Assembly (NCBI GenBank): GCA_905250125.1
Contig: CAJNOL010000226.1
Span: 1 to 64,000, forward strand
Reading direction: 5' to 3'
Length of the DNA stretch: 64,000 bases
Origin: Rotaria sordida
Lineage: Eukaryota > Rotifera > Eurotatoria > Philodinida > Philodinidae
The position numbers were made by a program, and so were the translations under genes. Positions 51,701 to 63,746 of the stretch are shown piece by piece; positions within the stretch are counted from its first letter, which is position 1; each line of letters begins with the position of its first letter. The notes beneath the pieces were generated by a model, which was given only the letters and a program-made list of their open reading frames with translations, ran no database searches and was not told where the DNA came from.

Positions 51701-54700
51701 TACATAGATTTATTAGACCTATGATTCTCTGGTAATTTATCTCTTTCTTCTTTCGTTGATCTAGTATATCATTGGCGACAAACGAAAATTTATATAAACA
51801 TGTTATGAAATTACTTAAATATTAGGTAATTATATTTTTTTTGTTAAAGTTATTTGCTCGAATAGAGCCGTGAGGTGATTCATTTCCCTTCAAATCGATT
51901 ATAGAATGCTTGATTGATCCCTATATACATTTGTTTTGGTAGTTTTAATTTACTAGTTATATCATTTATTTTTTTTTAATACTAATAGAGTATTATTTAT
52001 TCATCATGTGTCATATTTTCTTCGTCGTCTCGTTAGATGTTTTCGTTTCTCAATCATGATATCAAATTAGTAAGCATATAATGATCGAACTTTGATTTGT
52101 TTTTTCGTTATACTACTTCAATGCATAAAGTAATCAGTCAACTATCATTCGATTTATTTGTATTTCTTTTTCTTTGCTGAATTGATGAATAAAGTTAATC
52201 TTTTATTTTTTGAAAGCAAAAGAAAAAAAAATATTTATTAAAAACTCTTAACTTCTTCATTTTTTTTTTGCAATCATTGATAATAGCACACTTATAGAAT
52301 ATTGGTCATAGCACCATTAAACTCAATTTTTGACGGTAAATTAATTTTTTTTTTCATACGTAAAATTTTTTTTTAAAGCACAAAATTAAAAGATCGAGAT
52401 GATAAATAAGGAGTTGTTATTCATTGAATAATTTTCAAAGGAAATAAATTAAATTTTCTATCCTTTTGTTTTATTAATAATGATGTCATCTTCAAAGATT
52501 GATGAATATGAAAAAATTGAATAGCGTAAATAATATTTCTATATCTCGAAGTTAGGATCGAAGAACTTGTACCAGAACATAGTATTCATCTATATGTACT
52601 AGACATATCTAGAGTGCGACGAATATTAATCACATTATTGTCATATTTTGTTTGTATTAGTTGTAAAACTACTCACTTCCTTCGTTGATGCATTTGTGAA
52701 TTTGTTGTCATGTAAAATAAAGACATGTGTGCTATATCGTAATTATTTGTTGAATGAAATATCACTAAATAGTTGTTTAAATAAACGATATAAAATATTG
52801 TTTGATTTTAAAAATATCTCGAAATAAAATTTAACATTTTTTAAATTCTCTTTTAACAGTTAATAATATGTCTGAAAAATGATATTCGAGTATTATTTAT
52901 CAAAATTTCGTAGCATTTTAGTAAAATAGATTGGTTTCGTAATTAAAAATTAACTCATATATAAATTATCCATAGTTTCAGTACACTAGTATTTTACTTT
53001 CTGAATGAATAATTCTCGTATAGATTATACTCATTTTTCTCGGATGAAAAAGATAAAAATTTAACAAAAGAATAAAATTTAATCATGTCTACAAACGTGA
53101 TTGTACGAGCTCTTAACTAGGAAAAAATGATGATAAAAATTATTACACTTTCTCAAATAGAATTCTACACATTTAGATACCTGGAAAAACTATGGATACC
53201 TATAATTACCTTGATTTTCAAAGTAACCATGGGTGTCTATGTCGACCAAACAGGTCATATTCCAGTTGAAAACAAAAAATGCAACCCCATAATAGATGTC
53301 TGTATAATATTAGTTTCAAATTCTATCTTATTTTTTAGCTTTTGTAGTGTTTGTAGTTTTTACAAGTATCCTATATCTTTCCATATACCGATAATGTTTT
53401 CTTTTATTCATTTTACATGAATTTAAACTGTTTGAAAAATATGTTTAGAACCATATTTTCAAGATCAAAAGAATAAGATATTAACTTGTTGTATTCAGTC
53501 ACAATCTCTATTTTCTTTTGTCACTTATAGCGATTCATTCGTTAGATAATCAAACATAATTAACACATCAGTTGAATAAAAAATGACTATTGGTCAGTTG
53601 CTAATGGTTTGTAAAGATGCCTTACAAAACAGCAGCGGCACAAAAAGGTCAGAGGCAGGAGCAAACACTTTGTCACATTAGAGAAAAGAGTGTACTGACG
53701 CAGTCAAAATTGAGAAGAAAAGTCTTTTTTGGTATCAGAAGTAGTATAAATTTGTCATATTAAAAGAAAAAAGTAAGACTTCCAGAGAAGCTCGTAGATT
53801 CAACTAGAACTCAAAAGCAATTTCATGCGTAATGCAAATTGTTACAGATTCCTAAAAAATTCTATTTTCTTCTAGTCTTTTCTATAAGGAACATTTTTTG
53901 ACGTTTAGCTCATAGGTTTCTTAATGCTTTTGCGGTTAAAAGTGATCACGCTCCTGTCAATTTTTAAAAATAAAGCAATTATTTGATTCGCGCAGTAGGC
54001 AATCAATTTTCAAAAAATAGACTTCCTACTTTGTCACTTTCGACAGCCAAATTTTTAAATACCTTTTATAGGTTTTGATCATCGCATATAGTACGCAATC
54101 AATGTCATTTTTCGTAAGAATTCTCTTTACGGTATTTTTCTGAATTTAGTTATCATTATTGAATGCAACAAAACTTACACAATTACTTGAGAAATCGATT
54201 AAATAACTTCTAACTTTGTTGTTGTTTGGAAATATTCAAAAGACTCCAAAAAGTTATTAACTGATCGTAGAAATTAATCGAAGAGAAATAATCAGAAAAT
54301 TTTTCAAAAAAAAGATGTAGTTAAAATCTCTTCCAATCGGAATAAATTGTAGCTCAAATTTCTTTAAAATCGATGAAAGTTCTCGCGCCAATTTCCAAAA
54401 GGAGAAACTTTCCTCCCACTATCTCGATTGCACCATCACTGTCATTACACTATTCGAAATCTGTTGTCTTTTCTATCACATAAAAATCATATTAAATCCG
54501 AATTCGAACAGATTAAGAAAACAATTGATACCATCGCAGAAATCGAAAAATCAAACTTCTTATTTAATTAATAAATATATATGAAGAGTGAATATAAATA
54601 ATTGGTGTTAGTTGTAAACACTCTTTTATTTTCAATAATAGAATTGAACTTTTTCATATTTATTCATAGTAAACTACAGTAATATTATCTTAAATTTAGT

Positions 54701-55828
54701 ACATTTGTTAATTCAAATAAGATTATCATTATTCTTAATTTAACATTCAGTTTAATATTACGAAATTTTTAATAGTTGACTTAAAAAGTGAAAAAAAAAA
54801 CTGACTGTACATAATTTTATTACATTTATATCTAAGCTATACACATTTCAGACATATTGCCAATGACAATTTATGTTTTTAATTTGTTTGTTGGGTAGTA
54901 AGAGCATTAATTCGACCTGACTATATCTACTCATTTTGAACTTATAATATAAACGTTATTCTTTAATTTTGTTGCCATGAATTCAGACTAATATTCATTT
55001 TAGAGATCTATAGTTATAAGATTAATTTAGATGACTCTATTATATGTTTTTAATATTTTTTTGTTTTTAATCAATAGATTAAAATACCAACTAGATACTT
55101 AGTTATGATACTGGGAATAATGAAAAGATTTTAATGTAGAATACATATAGTTCCTCCATTCTATATTTCAATTGATTGTGTAAGAATTTCTTGAAATTTT
55201 ATTTGTTTGTTTTATGATGTGTATTTTTTTTCTTGTTTTTTTCCATATTGCACCTCGATCAAATAGAGTACGTATAGTTCTTTGCAGATGTTTATTGAGT
55301 CATCAATTAATATAAGCGTCATTTCGAGAAAGGGGAAAAAAATGAACGAAAAATGAGTAAGAAAAGCAGAGCGAGATCTACAGTATGTACAATATATTCT
55401 TCTTCTTCTTTCTTCTATAAAGAACGAATAGACGAAGAAAACGTAAATAATAATATGGGGTGACTTTGACGTTCGATGCTGATTGGTGATGTTGTTTTTA
55501 CAATGACAGATCTCTATAAATAAAGCTCCGGAAAAATCTTAAATAAGACAAACTTGATCAGTAAATATTGTTAATATTTATTGATTCCTATCTTTAAATT
55601 GTATTGATAACAAAAAAACAAATGACATTTTACCTTTTTTTTTTTTTAACATTTGTAACCAAAACATAGCGAAGACGTTCTTTCGACGTCAGTCAACCAA
55701 ATACATATGTGTATTCGTTAATAAGTTTTTTTTCTACGCCATTCATCGTATTTACATTTAGCTATTGCTTTAAGGTTTTTTGTTTTTACATTGAATAAAA
55801 TAAAAAGAATATTTTCTTTGTAGATATT
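48737..55828. other. Seven-kilobase gene-poor region
   Basis: After the third USP no convincing gene is seen before the GRAM gene. The sequence is strongly AT-rich. A 131-codon ATG frame at 51219-51614 (ending KFNHTDIYLPLPYEGSAL) is the longest candidate; it has no known domain and may be chance or a remnant. The frame at 53127-53420 is hydrophobic and low in complexity. The frame at 48976-49245 is equally unsupported. No TIR, microsatellite or RNA gene was recognised. Confidence 0.45.
51219..51614 (+). CDS. Doubtful 131-aa ORF, unknown
   Basis: An ATG-initiated frame with a Lys/Leu/Tyr-rich composition. The second half (ISDD-like VSDDIVLTLMFFLMNLIDYV, then HAPCTEKYINLKF) looks more protein-like than the first. 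No family is recognised, and no splice partner was found upstream or downstream. By composition, one frame this long might arise by chance in a window of this size, so it is listed only as a candidate. Confidence 0.2.
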   Translation: MVSKSVFKIHTNLLNAYIHIYNDVLLLCTLFRLKFCKSPKRTKKIYSTLLMNHLKQLYLINWHLYYRRDCFSVSDDIVLTLMFFLMNLIDYVDHSDTAKQLLHAPCTEKYINLKFNHTDIYLPLPYEGSAL

Positions 55829-58800
55829 ATGGAAATGGTCAATAGTCGACCTGAATCAATGATTATTCAAACAGAAAGTTCTGGTGAAATAAATTCAAAT
55901 GATACACCTATTAAAAGATCTTCAATAAAAGATGAAATATCATCATTATCATCAATAGATAGTATTAATGATAAAACTGTTAATCGTAATGAAAAAAATT
56001 CTTTATTAGAAAATAATTTAGCAACATCATCATCAACAACTGATAGTGATCTAGAGAGTGAACAAAATGATAATCTTCAATCGGAAGAAAAAAAAGATAA
56101 TGATAAAAATCGAGCACGTGTACCAAAACGTGTAAAATATTTTCGTAAATTCTTTGAATCTGAAATACCAGATGATATGCCAGAAGTAATTGATTGTTAT
56201 GTGTGTGCATATTACGGTGATATATTATTACAAGGAAAAATGTTTATAACAGACCGTTATCTTTGTTTTTATTCACGTATTATAAATTATGTAACAAAAC
56301 ATGTTTATCGTTGGAATGAAATTGATAATATTACAAAAGAACGTATTGCATTTATATTTCCAACAGCTATTGGAATTAAATTAAAAGAAACAAAAAGGAA
56401 AGTTATATATGCATCATTTCTTTCACGTGATGATGCTTATGATAAGATAGTATCTATTTGGTCACGATTCAGAAATAATATAAACCAATCAGGTGAGGAT
56501 GAAAGTTCTTCAACACCAAATGGATCATTAAAATCAACATATAAAAATGATAAAATGAAAAATACAAAACGTAATTCATATGAATCTGTTAATGACTCTG
56601 AACCAGAAGAAGTTTTAGGAATGTGTTTAGATGAAAATAATGCTAATATACAACGAGTTAAATCAATTTCACCAAAAATTCGTGATGAAAAACAAAAATC
56701 AACAACATTAGTTAATACATATAAAGACAAAGTACTTGAAAAAAATTCAATTCTTAATCAAAAATTACCAAATCGATTAGATGGGAATAGTCATAATACA
56801 AATAAATCTAATCGATTTTCACGTCATTCAAAAAAGGAACAAAAACAAGATGATGCAACAAAAAGTAAGATTTTCCTAAATATTTTTTACTCGTTCATTT
56901 GATCATGTGTTTGATACGTAAATCGTAGAGAGTTGCAGATCTATAGTCATGATTTTGATGTTATTACTCTTTCGACCAGTTTCAATAATGAATAATATTT
57001 ATAAATTGATGGTTGAATTTACTTTTCAGATCACATTATTTTCGTTTCATCTAAGCCAAAATTTATAATGTATTTGAAAGTAGAGTAATAGAAGAATGAA
57101 TAGTGAGATATAACTTCATATTTGTTAAGGAAGGTTATAAATGATTTTTGTTTTTTAGTAATTCTCTTCTTCAAAATACTGTTATTATTATTTGTGACGT
57201 TTCGGCAAGTCGATGCTGCCTTCTTCAGACTTTATTAATAGAAATAAGTTAACATTCAGTGTTTAAATACAAAATGTACTCAAATGAACTCTAGATTTTT
57301 CTTCATTTTTCTATTCTTCTTTTTCTTTTCTGTTATGATTTTTGATAGTGGGTCGGCAAGACGGTGATAGCTGGTAGAAGTGACATTGTATATCATCTTC
57401 TGCCGACCCACTATCAAAAATCATAACAGAAAAGAAAAAGAAGAATAGAAAAATGAAGAAAAATCTAGAGTTCATTTGAGTACATTTTGTATTTAAACAC
57501 TGAATGTTAACTTATCTCTATTAATAAAGTCTGAAGAAGGCAGCATCGACTTGCCGAAACGTCACAAATAATAATAACAGTATTTTCAGGAAGAGAATTA
57601 CTAAAAAAACAAAAGTCAAAGTGAGATATAACCTTATATGGATTGTTTTCTGAGAATATATAATGAATGATCGACGTTTTGACAATTTTTATTTAGTCAT
57701 ATACACCGAAGGTTTCAGATAAGAGTAAAAGACAACTCATTATAAACTAGACAGAATCCGAGCTTGGATTGAGTCGTGTTCAAATTTGAACCTGTCAGAT
57801 ACAAAAATCTTCGATTTGGACCTGAACTGTATTCATAATTTCAACAAAAGTTCTTAGTCTGAGTCTGATAGTCGTTCAGAAAATGTAAGATACTTTTTAT
57901 CGATTATTTATATTTTGCTACTAAAACATTCTAGACATGTCTCAGACAATCTTGACGATGATCTTATAATTTCAGTACTAATTCATCTCTCAACTTTTGC
58001 ATGATGGAGAGTATTGTACAAAAAACAAGAAACTAAATTAGTCTTATTAATGTTTGAATAATATTATATAATGAAAACCAATGTAGATAATGAAAAAAAG
58101 TGTGTGAATAATGAATTTGACTATTCTGTCAATGTTATCAATATGATCTTTATTGGAAAAAGTGATAAAATATACAATGAGTCATGAGTTTTAAAAAAAT
58201 TAAAGATTATGCGTAACTGCATATAAAAAATCTACTTTTTGATCACTATCAAATATAATGATGTAAATATTATAAATAAAATACTTTTTCTATGGGTGAT
58301 ACGCATCAATGCATCACTAAATATTCGAAACTAATATCAAAAAAATATCTTTTACAATTGGATTAAATGTGATCAAGTTCTCTATCTTTGAGCAATCGAA
58401 TAGAATTAAAAAATGGTTTTTAAACTTGATGTATAAGTTGATTTTAAATTTTATTCATTTATTCCTATTTCCTAGAACTATTACTTTAACCATCCACTTC
58501 TTTTATATGTGATTGAATTGATGTATTTTAAAAAATTTATTGATTTTTTTTCTAATATAGGAAACAGTTCTTTGGTAACTCTTCAAACACGGAATACTTC
58601 GTTGCCAGGATCAGAAAATCAAATTATTGATCAAACAGTATCTCTACAAGAACCAATCTTATCTGAATCAAATTCATCATCAGCCTTAAATCCAAATATG
58701 AATTCATCAATAACACAAATAAATGATAATGGAATTCCAACAAAAATTTTTAATTCAACTATTTCTTTTATTAATTCAATTATTCAAACTATATTATCAT

Positions 58801-58994
58801 TATTTCATGATTTTCATATATGCCCAACTAAAACAACAACTTTTATTTTATTATTTCTTACAATTTTATTTTTTCATTCATTTTATTTAATTCTATTAGC
58901 CTATCGAGTAGAAAGTCGTTTACAATCATTACATAATGTATGGCCATCATCTGTGATGAAAAACTCATTGCAATCAAACCCAAACCAACTATAG
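55829..58994 (+). CDS. GRAM domain membrane protein, GRAMD2-like
   Basis: Two exons, 55829-56864 and 58561-58994, total 1,470 nt, 489 aa. Residues 1 to about 100 are Ser/Asn/Asp-rich and probably disordered. The GRAM domain spans about 104-214 (KYFRKFFESEIPDDMPEVID, then GKMFITDRYLCFYSRI and ASFLSRDDAY), matching GRAMD proteins. A long polar linker follows. One C-terminal transmembrane helix lies at about 439-460 (TFILLFLTILFFHSFYLILL), with a 29-residue tail. No VASt/ASTER domain is present, so GRAMD2A/2B fits better than GRAMD1. These are tail-anchored ER proteins at ER-plasma membrane contacts. The ATG follows a TTTGTAG acceptor by 5 nt. The single intron (1.7 kb) holds a large palindrome. 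Confidence 0.88.
57146..57613. repeat. Near-perfect long palindrome (foldback element) in the GRAMD2-like intron
   Basis: The left arm (about 57146-57355) and right arm (about 57400-57613) are reverse complements over about 205 bp with very few differences, for example TAGTAATTCTCTTC against GAAGAGAATTACTA, and TGATAGTGGGTCGGCA against TGCCGACCCACTATCA. The spacer is only about 45 bp. Each arm contains GACGTTTCGGCAAGTCGATG / CTGAAGAAGGC, a motif type common in Penelope-like and other retroelement ends. High arm identity implies a young insertion or arm homogenisation. No ORF. Confidence 0.85.
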
Positions 58995-59273
58995 TAGTAC
59001 AGATAAATTATTCCATATCTTAAATATATATATGTGTATCCGTCCAAAATAAATATTGAGCTCCGGTTATATTGCTCATTCGGTGATGAACGTAAACAAG
59101 CGGTATTTATTTTTAAATATATAAACAGTTCTTTTAATTTCGGTTTTTTACTCTTGGAATTTTTATTTCATTCGCGATTTGTTTGTTATGTTCAGTAGTA
59201 AATTGGATGGGTTGCATTATTAACTAAACATACTGAATATAACAACTGTTTTATTCATTTTACTTGTAAAACT

Positions 59274-59275
<2 letters not shown>

Positions 59276-59304
<29 letters not shown>
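59276..59304. repeat. TG dinucleotide microsatellite
   Basis: An almost uninterrupted run of TG repeats of about 29 nt (one TTTG interruption near the start) in the 3' flank of the GRAM gene. Confidence 0.9.
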
Positions 59305-59305
<1 letters not shown>

Positions 59306-60074
59306 TTATGGAAGCTTTCCACATTTCATAACATGATGATTTTAAAATGAAATCTTTGAGAAATTTTATGATGAATATTTGAAGATAATGCTTAAATTGA
59401 CTGTTGACATCAAGCAGCAAAAAAATATTATAGAAAATAAAAAAAGTAATTGCATAAAGTAAAGTAAAATCGAGAAAAATATTCAGCGAAACTTATTATT
59501 TGTTGATATTTAATTAGCATTTTGTTGAAAAAAAAAATATTTTTTTTAAATACATCACAATGTGATTGACTTCGTCACTAAAATATTATTCAATAGACTT
59601 CACTTTGTTTACATGACATAGCAAAATCTTAAAAGTGTCATACTCAGACACTTTTAGAATGTTTTCATGCATTTACCTTTGTAAATAAAGTTTCATTAAA
59701 AGAAATATACTCGAAGTTCATTTGCAAAGAAAATATTTATATTACGAGGTGAGCCATAAAAAAAAACTAACCATCTTTTGATAATATTGTTTTTTTTTAT
59801 TCGATTCTTCTTTGAAATGATTGAATTGACGAAAAACTTCCAGATAGAGATTTTTTTTTCTATTTTGAAAACATTTCAATACAGTTTGAGAGAAAAAAGA
59901 AATTCATCAAATATGAAATCTGTGCTGAAATGCTATGTATTCTCATCGAGAAGTAAAAAGAAATGTCTGCATATAAGTTATCTTTGGTTTGTCATTTGCT
60001 GTAGCTATAGAGTTACTAATGCGCTGAAAAATGGTTTAACAAAAACAAATTTTCTTTTTCTATAATTAGCTCAA

Positions 60075-60588
60075 ATCCAGATAGTGATTTGAACAGCCAA
60101 TGAAATTTTCTATCTAATACATTCTATACTAGATGAACTATGATGGCAAAGTTTCTAAAAAAAACCAGACACAGGAGTTGTCAGGTCTCGGAAGCTATTT
60201 TTTAACAATACCATTTTAAAGAATATAAAATTCTGAACAAAATAAGGGATTGTCGTATTTTTCTACGAGCTTCCCTTAAAAAGTTAAAACTATCACAAAA
60301 AACGTAAAAAAAAATTGAAATTTATCAAAAAATGTCTTTTTTCGATTTTTGTGATATTTTTAACTTTTTAAGAGAAAGTCGTAGAAAATGTGGCGATCCC
60401 TCATTCTGTTCACAATTTTGTGCTCTTTAAAATGGCGTTGTTAAAAAAAAAGATTCTGCGATCTGGTAACTATCGTGTCTGGTCTTTTAGAAACCTTGCC
60501 ATTGTAGTTCATCCATGGAATCTTGATATAGAATGCATTAGGTAGAAAACTTTATTGGCTTTGAGCTATTTGGACTTAAAAAGGATTG
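60075..60588. repeat. Foldback element with arms of about 200 bp
   Basis: Outer blocks: GATGAACTATGATGGCAAAG at about 60133 pairs with the reverse complement of CTTGCCATTGTAGTTCATCC at about 60493-60512. ACCAGACAC at about 60166 pairs with GTGTCTGGT at about 60475. TTTTTGTGATATTTTTAAC near the centre pairs with GTTAAAACTATCACAAAAA. Further outward, GCCAATGAAATTTTCTATCT pairs with AGGTAGAAAACTTTATTGGC. Arms are imperfect but continuous. No coding sequence. Confidence 0.75.
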
Positions 60589-61611
60589 TTGTTAAAAACT
60601 TTTTTATTTTCATATAATTATTCAACTTTTGTGGTAATTGCTGTTGCGTGTCTTTTGATTATACTGTACTTTGTCTCTAACTTTGAACTCAAGATTTATC
60701 AGTAATTCACATATATTATTGTAGCCATTGAAAGACTTTAAATTTCAGCATATAGTTGAGTGTAGTTAAAATCAATTCAAGTGATGAAATAACTAGATTA
60801 GTACGGTACATTGCCTTATGAAAAAATATGCAACACTACTATTGCACGAACATTTTAATAAAAGTAGCAAACTAGGCAATTATTCAAAATAATTTACAAT
60901 ATGCACTTAAGTTGTAAAAGTCTAGAAATATAGTTTGAAAATTTCAGATCATTATACATACTGTTTCGTTATCGCATTGTTACAAAAAGATTGAGAAAAA
61001 AAACAAGGATGCTTTTATCTTGAAACAGAGATCATTTTTTAATAAATTCTTTTTTTGTCTCCGTCTGCAATGAAAGATTTTCAAAATGAAATCAATTCTA
61101 TTTAGTAGCTTTTTCTTAGTTTTATCTATTACAACAGGTATCAATTCTTTACAAGAGAGTAAGTTTTTTATTAACACAAAAAAAATAAATAAATTGACAT
61201 TGAACTTGTGATCATCTTTTAAATAAATTTAATAACATATATAAGAAAATTTATTAGCTAAATTATTTCTCTAATTTAAGTATTTTAAGGCTTCGATCTC
61301 AATCCAATTTTTATGTTCTGAATAGCAAAAACAAAAAACAAAACATTCAACTAATAGTCGCAAAAATGAAATAAAAGTTTTTTTTTGTTTAAAACCTTCT
61401 GTTTCCTTTCGCGTAAAATAAAAGATAATCTATTAAACAATTGCTGAATGGTATTTTTAATATACAAATGTAATGAATATATTGAATCAAAACAAACATA
61501 ATCAGATGAAGACACAAGAAAGTGAAATTTTTCGGATATATAAAGTGAACAAGCACAGATTTTCTACTGTTACCAAATAGAGATAAACAAGAAGAAAAAA
61601 CAAATAAATAT

Positions 61612-63715
61612 TTAACTTCTATATGGATGATGTCTGACTTGTGGTATTACATTTGAACGTTGTACAAGTTGGGCAGGTTGTTGAGCCACAACACCAGCAG
61701 CACTTGTTGTTTGTTGTTGTGCAGTAACATTTGGATTTGATGTTGGTTTAATCATTTGATAAGTAGCAGCAGTCGGTTGTCCAGTAGCAGTAGTAATTTG
61801 ATAAGCTATTTGTTGTTGAGATTGAGATGGATGTTGTTGTGTAGTACCATTATGTAGAGTAGGACCTGCTGAATACATAACTGGAGCTCCTGTAGTTGTG
61901 ACTGATCCCGGTGTTGGAGTTGCTTGTGCAAGAACATAACTTTGACCACCTGCTTGATAAATAGCTTGACCACCGGTTGATGTATAATACATTTGTTGTG
62001 GTACAGCTTGTTGAGTAGCATATTGCATCTAATTAGATCGAACAAGAATTTATTATTGAAATTCCTGTTTTTTTTTGAATATGAAAAGAGGGAGAGGAGT
62101 CGATAATTGATATAATCGACTTCCACAGAAGTATGATTTCTGTTATGTTTAACTGTTACTTAAGATGTTCCAGTCGATTGAAATAGTCAAATGACTGTCG
62201 TATGTACACTAGAGCTAGTAGTTGAGGATTCTTTTTATCTATCAATCCGAAGATTGACCAGACTAATATCCATATGGCTCAGTAGCGCTTTCCAATGGCT
62301 TCAAAATAAGATAAAAATATCATAGAAAAAACACTCCGATATGCTCCCATTTAGAGTATTGATCGGATTGTTCACTGGAGTCGTGTGATAAACGCCACAT
62401 AATACTATCACTCACTGGTTTGATAGCGTGACAAAATAATATAAAAGCATCAAAGAAAAAAAACACTGACCACACAAAGAAACTCCAAAAAGCCTATTCT
62501 CGAGATATGACTTGGATAAAAACTAATATGATATTCTGAATATTTATTCATCTGCTATTTAGAGTTCTACTATTGTTTTATAACCTTAGAACCTAACTCT
62601 CACTGTCAAAATAACTTTTTGATGTACTTCATTTTTTGACCCAATCCTGAGGGGGAGCAAAGGTGAATTTTTCAATGAAAAAAGAAGGTTGCGGAAATCT
62701 TTGGATTTCATGTAAGTTCACCCAGTCTTGGGTGCTCATTCAGAATATCATATTAGTTTTTATCCAAATAGTATTTTTCTTATCAAAATGTATTAAATAT
62801 CAGGTAATGACTTGTGTTTTTTTCTCGATGTTTTTATGCCTTTTTGAATCGCTTGAAAAGTACCGTCGAACCATATGAAAATAGCCTGATCGCTCATGAA
62901 ACGAGTAGATAAAAAGTGTTGATTATTATCAACAGTTAGCGTTAATGTACATGTGACGATCATTGACTATTTCAATCGATTTGTGCACACCATAAATCAG
63001 TCGTATACGACTAATTCTACTAGAGCTCACTTTCAGACATCTTGTATGATAGTTTGACATAGAAGAAATCGAACTTCTCTAGGAAGTCATTTTTATCAGT
63101 TATCGATCACTCTTCTCTGATTTTCTACCTGAGCCATTAAGTTAAGTTGCTGTTGTTGAGCTTGCGTTTGAGCCATAGCAGCATAATAAATATTATTCGC
63201 AGAAGCACCATTAGCAGATGGTTGTGGTTGTTGTTGTTGTGAATGATATGCATGTTGATATTGTTGTTGTTGTTGAATAGCAGCAGCTGTAGCTGTTGCA
63301 GCACTTTGTTTTTGTGGTGAAATAACTGTTGATATTGGTTGTGATTGAATTACAGCTGATGATGAAACAACTGAAGTTGAATTTGCTGAAGAACCATTTG
63401 AATTATTTGTATTAGCTGACTGTGGTGCACCAATATAATGAGTTGGTGATTGAGTTATATAAGCTACAAAATAATTTCTATTTTTAAAATTTCTATTTTC
63501 TCATATATATTAACCTTGTGTAGCAGCTGAATTTGTTGAAAAACTTTGTTGTTGTGCATAATTAGCTGGCAATTGAATATATTGTGTTGGACCTGCTTGT
63601 ATTGTTGGTTGTCCAGCATATTGATAAACGATTGATTGTGGTTGACTACCAACCATACCAACAGGAAGTCGTGCTGTAGTTGCTGTTAGTTGACCAGCTG
63701 CATTGAAAGAAATAT

Positions 63716-63746
<31 letters not shown>

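Larger units (their letters stand above)
58995..61611. other. Convergent intergenic region, GRAMD2-like / Q-rich gene
   Basis: It contains the 3' UTR of the GRAM gene (AATAAA at about 59048), a TG microsatellite at about 59276-59304, a long foldback at about 60075-60588, and the 3' UTR of the minus-strand Q-rich gene. Frames at 59778-60065 and 60980-61177 are short and have no recognisable product. Confidence 0.5.

Noticed and set aside
53127-53420. 97-codon hydrophobic frame
   Set aside because: Low-complexity AT-rich translation with no family resemblance.
56437-56730. 97-codon minus-strand frame in the GRAM exon
   Set aside because: Shadow of a well-supported coding exon.
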